A stretch of 64,000 nt of DNA from Streptomyces coacervatus (lineage in GTDB: Bacteria > Actinomycetota > Actinomycetes > Streptomycetales > Streptomycetaceae), in the NCBI RefSeq assembly GCF_029223485.1, contig NZ_JARHTP010000002.1, positions 434,001-498,000 of the forward strand, read 5' to 3'. The notes beneath the pieces were generated by a model, which was not told where the DNA came from, ran no database searches, and worked only from the letters and a program-made list of their open reading frames with translations. This document shows positions 57,861-64,000 of this stretch, piece by piece. Position 1 is the stretch's first letter. The number at the start of each line of letters is the position of its first letter. A program made the position numbers and the translations under genes.

Positions 57861-58220
57861 TCAGGCCTTTTTGACGACGCTCGACTTGAGCTGCATCGCC
57901 CCGAAACCGTCGACCTTGCAGTCGATGTCGTGACCATCGACCCCGTCGACCAGCCGGATGCCGCGCACCTTGGTGCCGGCCTTGATCCCCGACGGGCTGC
58001 CCTTCACCTTGAGCGCCTTCACGACCACCACGGAGTCGCCGTCCTGCAGCACATTGCCCACGGCGTCCCTGACGACACGCTCCCCGGCGGCCTCACCGCC
58101 CTCGGCACCGGCCTCGGCGGGAACCCATTCGTGGCCGCACTCGGGGCACACCACCAGGGCGTTCATCTCGTAGGTGTACTCGCAGGAGCACTTCGGACAG
58201 GGCGGAGGATTCTCATTCAT
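57861..58220 (-). CDS. YjdM/PhnA-family zinc-ribbon protein
   Basis: 119 residues. Two CxxC pairs ([20 protein letters not shown] followed by PECGHEW) form the N-terminal zinc ribbon, and the C-terminal half [20 protein letters not shown] then [20 protein letters not shown] is a small SH3-like beta domain, as in YjdM (formerly PhnA). Despite the name, the family is not proven to act on phosphonates. It lies upstream of the third ArsR gene on the same strand but its stop is 171 bp away, so it is probably separate. Confidence 0.9.
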   Translation of the reverse strand: MNENPPPCPKCSCEYTYEMNALVVCPECGHEWVPAEAGAEGGEAAGERVVRDAVGNVLQDGDSVVVVKALKVKGSPSGIKAGTKVRGIRLVDGVDGHDIDCKVDGFGAMQLKSSVVKKA

Positions 58221-58279
58221 CCCGTCAGGCTATCCGGGATTCGGTACGCAAATGATCACCGTCCGCGCGGCCGGCCGGC

Positions 58280-58650
58280 TCACGGCATCGTGATGAGGGC
58301 GAGGCATGTGCCTTTGGCGGGTACGCCGGCCTCGGGCCATTCCGCGGGAATGCGCCCGGTGGCCGTGTCGAGCAATCGCGGGTGGCCGACGAGCGAGACC
58401 ACTTGATCGCCGCGGGGCAGGAGCAGGACACCCGGCTCGGCAGCGGCGACACGGCTGCGGTGGAGCCATCGCGCCCCGGACACCGACCACACACCGAGAT
58501 GGCCCGGGGGAAGCGCTGCCCTCTCCTCCTCGTCCCACTCTTCCGTCCCCGTCGCCAGGACCAGCCGATCGGCATCGAACCAGCAGCCTGCCGTCACCTC
58601 GCCGTTCCTGACCGCCGCGGCCGGCAGCACGCCCTCGCGGCCGCAGCGCC
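58280..58650 (-). pseudogene. WD40-like protein C-terminal remnant
   Basis: The frame reads NGEVTAGCWFDADRLVLATG, then GHLGVWSVSGARWLHRSRVA and LPRGDQVVSLVGHPRLLDTA to the stop at 58280. This resembles the end of large beta-propeller-like proteins of Streptomyces. The preceding part (to 58723) has no propeller repeats and looks unrelated, so only the tail remains. An intact short gene with a start at 58723 cannot be fully excluded. Confidence 0.5.
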
Positions 58651-58738
58651 CCCCACGCCGGAGGACCTTGGGCAGTCCCCTCGCCGGAAATCTACGGGAC
58701 CCCGTCCGCGGGGCGGGTGACACCGCGGCTTCCTCCGG

Positions 58739-59554
58739 TCATCGACCACCGTCGCGGCGCCCGAGGCTGAAGTCGAACGCCACCGTTCCCGGATCGAGTG
58801 CGGTGACGCCGCCGTCCACCGTGAGCACCGCGCCGTTGACGAACGACGCGGCAGGCGAGAGCAGCCAGACAATCGCCTCGGCCACCTCGGAAGGGTCGCC
58901 GGGGCGCCCTGCGGGCACCAGTTTCGTGGCCTCTGCGTAAGCCTCCTCGATGCCGCTGCCCAGTCCCGATTCCTCGGCGAAGCGGGCCATGCGGCGGTCG
59001 GCCATCTCGGTGCGCACCCAGCTGGGGCACACGGTGTTGGCCCGCAGCCCCCGGCTGCCGTAGTCGACGGCCAAGGAGCGGCACAGCTGAAGCAGCGCGG
59101 CCTTGGAGGTTGCGTAGGCGGCGTTGCCCGGCCCGTTGCGCAGCGCCGAGACGGAGGCGACGGCGACGACCGAGCCGCGGGTCTTCAGCAGGTGCGGGAG
59201 TGCGGCGCGCAGGAGCAGGAAGGGGCCCGTCAGGTTGGTGCGCATCACCAACTCCCATGTCTCGTCGGAGAGTTCACCCACTGCACCGCCGCGTCCGACG
59301 CCCGCGTTGAGGACCAGCCCGTCGAGCCTGCCGTAGCGCGAGACCGTGGCCTCGACGAGCTCACGTACGGCAGCGGCATCCGTGAGATCAGCAGGGTGAG
59401 GAAGAGCGCCGGTTTCCTCGGCGATCTGCTGCAGCGGCTCGGGCCGTCGTCCGCCGATGACGACGTGGTGTCCGTCGGCACGAAGCAGCCGGGTGGTGGC
59501 GGCGCCGATGCCGGTGCCGCCACCGGTGACCACCACAACACGCTTGTCAGCCAT
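58739..59554 (-). CDS. SDR-family oxidoreductase
   Basis: 271 residues. Cofactor motif VVVVTGGGTGIGAATTRLL, NAG region LVLNAGVGRGG, Ser in VAVASVSALR, and YATSK with the catalytic Tyr-Lys, then VNGAVLTVDGG near the end. Complete classical SDR with a slightly longer C-terminus. The ATG at 59554 is preceded by AAGGAG at a somewhat long distance. It is followed by the WD40-like remnant. It is 67 bp downstream of another SDR gene on the same strand, so the two may be one unit. Substrate unknown. Confidence 0.9.
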   Translation of the reverse strand: MADKRVVVVTGGGTGIGAATTRLLRADGHHVVIGGRRPEPLQQIAEETGALPHPADLTDAAAVRELVEATVSRYGRLDGLVLNAGVGRGGAVGELSDETWELVMRTNLTGPFLLLRAALPHLLKTRGSVVAVASVSALRNGPGNAAYATSKAALLQLCRSLAVDYGSRGLRANTVCPSWVRTEMADRRMARFAEESGLGSGIEEAYAEATKLVPAGRPGDPSEVAEAIVWLLSPAASFVNGAVLTVDGGVTALDPGTVAFDFSLGRRDGGR

Positions 59555-59621
59555 GGTTGTTGGGGCTCCTTGTCTGCCGGAAACCTGGCTGTGTGATCTT
59601 ACGCAGAGGCGTTCGGGCGGT

Positions 59622-60392
59622 TCACAGCTCGATGCGCGGTTGGCCGTTCGTGGCGCTGAGGCCGCCGTCCACAGGTATCTGAGCGCCGGTCATGTAGCGC
59701 GCGTCGGGACCGGCGAGGAAGGCGACGACTCCCGCGATCTCCTCGGGTTCGGCGACGCGGCCGAAGGGGATGCGCTCCGCGAAGGACTTCACGACCGGCG
59801 TGTCGGGGGTGGCGCCCGCGGTGATCCCGGTGTTGAGCGTGAATCCGGGGTGGACGGCGTTCACGCGGACCTCGGGGGCGTGATCCAGCGCCATGGCGCG
59901 GGTGAGGTTGACGACAGCGCCCTTGGCTGCGTTGTAGGCGACCATGCCGTAGTCGCCGCCCAGACCTCCCGATGATCCGACATTGACGATGGAGCCGTGG
60001 GTGACGCGCAGATGCCGGATCGACGCCCTGCTCGTGTGGTACACGGCGTCGAGGTTGATCGCCATCGCCGCTCGCCACTGATCGGGGCTGACGGCCTCCA
60101 CCGTGCCGAACGACGGCACTCCCGCATTGTTGACCAGGACATCGAGACGCCCCAGATCCGCAACGACGGAGGCGATCAGTGCATCGGCCTCGTCCGGCAC
60201 GGTGAGGTCTGCGGTGCGCGCGAGGACGGTCGCTCCGGCGGGGGCCGCCGCGGCGGTCTTGTCGAGCTTCTCCCGCGTCCGCCCGACGATCACGACGGCA
60301 GCGCCGTCGGCGGCGAACCGGTGCGCGACCGCGGCGCCGATGCCCGACCCGCCTCCGGTGACCACAACGACTCGATCGGCAACATGACTCAC
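59622..60392 (-). CDS. SDR-family oxidoreductase
   Basis: 256 residues. RVVVVTGGGSGIGAAVAHRF, LVNNAGVPSFG, Ser in VNVGSSGGLG, YNAAK for the Tyr-Lys pair and MTGAQIPVDGGLSA at the end. The GTG start at 60392 follows GAGAGGA. It is divergent from the AraC gene, whose product may regulate it, and upstream of the second SDR. It probably reduces or oxidises a small alcohol or ketone. Confidence 0.9.
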   Translation of the reverse strand: MSHVADRVVVVTGGGSGIGAAVAHRFAADGAAVVIVGRTREKLDKTAAAAPAGATVLARTADLTVPDEADALIASVVADLGRLDVLVNNAGVPSFGTVEAVSPDQWRAAMAINLDAVYHTSRASIRHLRVTHGSIVNVGSSGGLGGDYGMVAYNAAKGAVVNLTRAMALDHAPEVRVNAVHPGFTLNTGITAGATPDTPVVKSFAERIPFGRVAEPEEIAGVVAFLAGPDARYMTGAQIPVDGGLSATNGQPRIEL

Positions 60393-60528
60393 TGCTCGGT
60401 CCTCTCGGGTGGTGCGCCGACGCTGGTACGTCCGGCTGCGCCCACGTTAGGAAGACCGGCACCGCATACGCTTGAACCGCAGTGCCACACCGGCAGAACA
60501 TCCGCGCCACGACGGAAGCGAGGCGGCC

Positions 60529-61515
60529 TTGACGGTGACGAACGGGCCGGGGCCCGGTCGGACGTTCGCCGTGGATGTCACCGCGCCGGGCAACCCCAGG
60601 CACGGCTTCGACGTCTTCCGGAGCGGCTGGGAGGCACAGGTCGGCGAGGCGTATCCCGCACCCGCGTTCGCTCCGGGCAGCACAGGGGACTTCCGGATCA
60701 GTGCCCGCGCGGTCAAGGCGCACGAATCGGTGATCGCCGATGTCCACAGCGAGTCGCTCATCGGCACCAACGAGGGCGTGTCCCCCCAGCGCGACGACCA
60801 GGTGCTGATGCATGTCGTACGTCGGCACGCCTGGAGTTTCACCCGACGGCGCGACGGCGAACTCACCGTAGCGGCTGGGCACTTCATGCTTCAGCGCAGC
60901 GGACCGCCGACGTTCGAGGTGGCACGGCACACCTCGGCGAAGGTGCTGATCCTGCCCGCGTCGGCACTCGGACCGCTGACAGCGGAGCGTCTGATCACCG
61001 GATCGGCCGCCTCGGCCGAAATGCGGCTGCTGCTCGCCCACGTGAACCTGGTCGGCGAGACCGTGCAGGACCTCACCCCGGCCGGTGCGCAGGCCGCCCA
61101 GCACGCCCTGATCGAGCTGGTCAAGGGGGTGCTGAGGCAGCAGGCCGACGGTACCGAGCAGCGCCTCGGCCACGCACTGGTCCGGGCGGCGAAGGACCTC
61201 GCGGACAGCCGACTCACCGATCCGGGGCTCTCGCCGTCGGTTCTGGCCCGTGAACTCAGCGTCTCCGTACGGACGTTGCACCGGGCGTTCGCGGCAGCCG
61301 AGGAGACCGTCTCCGGACACATCCGGCGCAGCAGGCTCGAACGGGCCCGGCTGGAACTCCTCGCGCCGGCGGGCCGGCCGGGCATCTCCGAACTCGCCGC
61401 GCACTGGCAGTTCGCCGACAGCAGCCACTTCATCCGGGCCTTCAAGAGCCAGTACGGCCTGACACCCGCCGAGTTCGCGCGTACATCCGGCGGCGCGGAG
61501 CCGGGGACCGGCTAA
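60529..61515 (+). CDS. AraC-family transcriptional regulator
   Basis: About 328 residues. The N-terminal AraC-binding-like domain includes FRISARAVKAHESVIADVHS, and the C-terminal double HTH reads LSPSVLARELSVSVRTLHRAFAAAEETVSGHIRRSRLERARLELL, followed by ISELAAHWQFADSSHFIRAFKSQYGLTPAEFA. The start is uncertain: TTG at 60529 has AGGCGG 3-8 bases before it, and GTG at 60535 or a TTG at 60472 are alternatives. Divergent from two SDR genes, which it may regulate. Confidence 0.88.
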   Translation: MTVTNGPGPGRTFAVDVTAPGNPRHGFDVFRSGWEAQVGEAYPAPAFAPGSTGDFRISARAVKAHESVIADVHSESLIGTNEGVSPQRDDQVLMHVVRRHAWSFTRRRDGELTVAAGHFMLQRSGPPTFEVARHTSAKVLILPASALGPLTAERLITGSAASAEMRLLLAHVNLVGETVQDLTPAGAQAAQHALIELVKGVLRQQADGTEQRLGHALVRAAKDLADSRLTDPGLSPSVLARELSVSVRTLHRAFAAAEETVSGHIRRSRLERARLELLAPAGRPGISELAAHWQFADSSHFIRAFKSQYGLTPAEFARTSGGAEPGTG

Positions 61516-61530
61516 CCGGCGCGGAGACGC

Positions 61531-62382
61531 CTACTCGCGGTACGCGGCCGTCGCGATCTGGACGAACGACCGGAGCAACGGGTTGGCATCGCCCTCGTTC
61601 GACGCCACCACCACGCGGCTCGGCGCCATGTCGGTCAGCGGTACCACGGCCAGTTCCGCGGGCAGGTCGTGCCCGAGCGGGGCCATTCCGACCGTTCCGT
61701 TCCAGAGCACGGCCTGCACGCACTCCTGGACGGCACGCACCACCGGACCCTCGCGCGGCTCGCCGCCGTTCCAGTACGTCCGCCAGAGCGGGTCGGTGCT
61801 GTCCGGGAAGCGGAACCAGCGCCGGTTCGCCAGGTCGGCCAGTTCGAGGTGGTCGTGGCGGGCCAGCGGGTCGTCGGCGCGCAGCACCGCACCCACCGGG
61901 TCGGCGCGCAACTCCCGTACCGTCAGGCCGGTCTCGTCGAACGGCCCCCGGGTCAGGGCGATGTCGACCAGTCCGGCGCGCAGCCCGCAGGTCGGATCGG
62001 TCAGGTCGGTCTCGCGGATGCGGACCTCGACGCCCGGGTGCCGCCGACGGTACGCGGCAGCCAGCCGCGCGGCACCCCGGTCATTGCCGTCGCCCAGGAT
62101 GCCGACGGTCAGGCTGGCGGCACCGGCCGCCACAGCCACGCGCACGCGTACCCGCTCGGCCTGGTCGAGCAGGGTGCGCGCCTCATCGAGGAGTGCCGCC
62201 CCGGCCGGGGTGAGCGTGACGCCTGCGGCGGAGCGGTACAGCAGGGCGGCTCCGACGTCGGTCTCCAGCTGCTTCACGGCCCGGCTCAGCGGTGGCTGGC
62301 TCATGTGCAGCCGGGCGGCGGCGCGGCCGAAGTGGAGTTCCTCGGCGACGGCCACGAAATAGCGCAGCGTGCGTAGCTCCAT
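61531..62382 (-). CDS. LysR-family transcriptional regulator
   Basis: 283 residues. MELRTLRYFVAVAEELHFGRAA then LHMSQPPLSRAVKQLETDVGAALL is a textbook LysR winged helix. The effector domain includes VRIRETDLTDPTCGLRAGLV and LADLANRRWFRFPDSTDPLW. It is divergent from the MBL-fold hydrolase gene (82-bp gap), the standard arrangement for a LysR regulator and its target. It converges with the AraC gene. Confidence 0.92.
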   Translation of the reverse strand: MELRTLRYFVAVAEELHFGRAAARLHMSQPPLSRAVKQLETDVGAALLYRSAAGVTLTPAGAALLDEARTLLDQAERVRVRVAVAAGAASLTVGILGDGNDRGAARLAAAYRRRHPGVEVRIRETDLTDPTCGLRAGLVDIALTRGPFDETGLTVRELRADPVGAVLRADDPLARHDHLELADLANRRWFRFPDSTDPLWRTYWNGGEPREGPVVRAVQECVQAVLWNGTVGMAPLGHDLPAELAVVPLTDMAPSRVVVASNEGDANPLLRSFVQIATAAYRE

Positions 62383-62464
62383 GACCGGCGACAATACCCG
62401 TACGGTATCGGGCCCACCTGGTCGGTCTTGGACGGCCGGGGTCCGGGGGCAGTGGAATCGGAAC

Positions 62465-63364
62465 ATGACGGACGAACAGCTTCCCGACCCCGCAGTGCAG
62501 GTTGCCCATGCCCAGGAGATCGCGCCGGACCTGCTGGTGATCCCGAACCACCGGGTCCAACTGGTGCCCAATATCGGCATCATCGCCGGTACGCAGGCCG
62601 TACTCGTCGTCGAGACAGGCATCGGCACCGCCAACGCCGAGCAGGTCCTCGCCTTCGCCTCCGAGGTGGCGAAGGGCCGCCGGCTGTACCTGACCACGAC
62701 CCACTTCCACCCCGAGCACGCCTTCGGTGCGCACGTCTTCGCCGACCGGGCCACGTACCTGGCCAACCGTGCACAGGCGGACGACCTGAAGACGAAGGGG
62801 CCCGGCTACCTGGAGATGTTCCGCAGCTTCGGCGGGCCGATCGCCCGCCGTCTCGAAGGCGTCCCGGTGCCGGCCCCCGACGTGGTCTACGACGACGGCA
62901 GCGGGTACGACCTCGACCTCGGCGGCCGGACCGTACGGCTGCGGCCCACCGGCCGGGGGCACACGAAGGGCGACCAGGTGGTCGAAGTGCCGGACGCGGG
63001 CGTCCTGTTCACCGGTGACCTGGCCGAGACGGGGCAGTTCGCCATCTTCCCGTGGTTCCCGCCGTACGACACGGATGTCTCCGGTGTGCGCTGGCTGACG
63101 GTGATGGACCGGCTGGCCGCCGGCGCACCCCGGGTGGTGGTGCCGGGTCACGGCGACCTCGGCGGGCCTCAGGTGCTCGCCGACGTCCGTGACTATCTGC
63201 GCGAACTGCGCGACGAGACCTGGGTCAGGCGTGATTCCGCGATGAGCGAGGACGAGATCGTCGCCGAGGTCCGGGCGTTGCTGATCGAGCGGCATCCCGA
63301 GTGGGTCGGCCAGGAGTGGATCGAGCGGGGCGTCGGGTGCCTGTGCGCCGAACACGCCGTATGA
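62465..63364 (+). CDS. MBL-fold metallo-hydrolase
   Basis: 299 residues. The metal site is THFHPEHAFGAHV (HxHxEH instead of the usual HxHxDH), GRGHTKGDQVV (next His), FTGDLAE (bridging Asp) and VPGHGDLGG (last His). The glutamate in the first motif may weaken or alter the second metal ion. The protein is probably a hydrolase of esters, lactones or thioesters; lactonase or other roles are not proven. The ATG at 62465 begins MTDEQLPDPAVQ. It is divergent from LysR and likely its target. Confidence 0.85.
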   Translation: MTDEQLPDPAVQVAHAQEIAPDLLVIPNHRVQLVPNIGIIAGTQAVLVVETGIGTANAEQVLAFASEVAKGRRLYLTTTHFHPEHAFGAHVFADRATYLANRAQADDLKTKGPGYLEMFRSFGGPIARRLEGVPVPAPDVVYDDGSGYDLDLGGRTVRLRPTGRGHTKGDQVVEVPDAGVLFTGDLAETGQFAIFPWFPPYDTDVSGVRWLTVMDRLAAGAPRVVVPGHGDLGGPQVLADVRDYLRELRDETWVRRDSAMSEDEIVAEVRALLIERHPEWVGQEWIERGVGCLCAEHAV

Positions 63365-63401
63365 CTCCCGATTGACTGGTCGGCTCCCGTATGGCTCGTC
63401 C

Positions 63402-64000
63402 TCAGGCCGCTCCTCGGCCGGTACGGGTGCCGAGGACCGAAGCGGTGAAGTGCGCCAGCTGGTCCCGCAGTTCCTCGCGGGGCGCGCCCTTCTCGCCGGC
63501 CAGGTATGCGACGAGGTCGGCGCGGGTGGCGGCGAGCAGTGCATGGGCGGTGAAGTCGATGAAGTCGGTGCCCGCCAGTCCGGGGATCTGGCCCAGCAGG
63601 TCCCGGAGCAGGGTGTGCCAGCGCTCGTAGTGTTCGGTGCGGTAGGGGCTGTCCGCGCCGGTCTGCTCCAGGGCCAGTGCGAGGTGGCGGTTGTCGAGCT
63701 TGAAGCAGAGGACGGCGTCGAGCAGGGCCGGCACGCGCACCAGCGGCGGGGTGGCGGGCCCCAGGGGCGGCGGGCCCTCTTCGACCGCGTTCCTGATCGG
63801 TTCGAGCCGTGCCTCGTACAGCGCGCGGATCAGCCCGGTGCGATCACCGAAGGCGCGGAAGAGGGTGGCCTTGCCGACGCCTGCCGCAGCCGCGATGTCG
63901 GCCATGGTGACGCTCTCGGGACTCTGGCCCTGAGCGAACAGCGCGTCGGCGGCCGCGAAGACGGCCGCCCGGTTACGAGTTGCGTCCTTGCGCGGTCTGC
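63402..64000 (-). CDS. TetR-family regulator, partial at right edge
   Basis: At least 199 residues; the start lies beyond the window. The HTH reads AAVFAAADALFAQGQSPESV, then TMADIAAAAGVGKATLFRAFGDRTGLIRAL, and the C-terminal domain follows (LCFKLDNRHLALALEQTGAD; FIDFTAHALLAATRADLVAYLAG). It converges with the MBL-fold gene. Regulated genes probably lie outside the window. Confidence 0.9.
   Translation of the reverse strand, partial: RPRKDATRNRAAVFAAADALFAQGQSPESVTMADIAAAAGVGKATLFRAFGDRTGLIRALYEARLEPIRNAVEEGPPPLGPATPPLVRVPALLDAVLCFKLDNRHLALALEQTGADSPYRTEHYERWHTLLRDLLGQIPGLAGTDFIDFTAHALLAATRADLVAYLAGEKGAPREELRDQLAHFTASVLGTRTGRGAA

Noticed and set aside
1..64000. Prophage or integrative element borders
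   Set aside because: No integrase, tRNA, attachment repeats, transposase or phage structural genes were found, so mobile origin is not claimed for any segment.

Overview
The window is high-GC DNA with GTG and TTG starts, dense codon overlaps and gene families typical of Streptomyces (ECF42 sigma with DGPF proteins, DUF6126, DUF6153-like proteins, MsiK-dependent sugar uptake, PucR regulators). It looks like chromosomal, moderately accessory sequence. No rRNA, tRNA, CRISPR array or insertion sequence was seen.

Layout. 0-4.6 kb: catabolic genes (cyclase fragment, BBE-like flavoprotein, FAH-family enzyme) with a LysR regulator and an SDR. 4.7-9.2 kb: a DUF402 gene and a four-gene ECF42 module (YCII-SnoaL fusion, YCII, sigma factor, MFS pump) with two matching ECF42-type promoters. 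9.3-15.4 kb: F420-dependent oxidoreductase and SRPBCC pair with an HxlR regulator, then an SDR-VOC-MFS operon and a quinone-reductase-like gene. 15.9-17 kb: a second, short Rho factor carrying a residue linked to bicyclomycin resistance. 17.3-22.4 kb: polyol uptake and oxidation operon (DeoR, lipoprotein, two permeases, Zn-dehydrogenase) without its own ATPase. 22.4-24.1 kb: decayed genes (SDR tail, frameshifted response regulator, truncated histidine kinase) and one intact VOC gene. 24.1-28.2 kb: PucR regulator, Na+/solute symporter and class II aldolase. 28.2-29.1 kb: a deletion scar joining pieces of a P450, a ferredoxin reductase and an ATPase regulator. 29.2-31.6 kb: PLP synthase and MFS pair. 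31.7-34.6 kb: small His/Cys/Met-rich secreted or membrane proteins with DUF305, possibly copper-related. 34.0-35.3 kb: TetR and DUF2218 genes, divergent.

35.9-44.4 kb: a complete four-gene Wadjet type II (JetABCD, Mks-like) anti-plasmid condensin system with overlapping reading frames. 44.4-50.8 kb: an OleABCD-like beta-lactone/olefin locus with an unusual dedicated ACP and KAS II-like protein. 50.8-51.5 kb: remains of a phosphorothioate-sensing HNH restriction enzyme. 51.5-58.2 kb: a stress/redox island with three ArsR repressors beside palindromic sites, FMN-barrel proteins and a SulP-STAS-ATPase operon. 58.3-64 kb: a WD40-like remnant, two SDRs, AraC and LysR regulators, an MBL-fold hydrolase and a partial TetR.

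The most notable items are the Rho paralogue, the Ole-like locus with its own ACP, the twin ECF42 promoters, the complete Wadjet II cassette and the P450 deletion scar. Family assignments come from reading the sequence and recalled family features; no database search was run.
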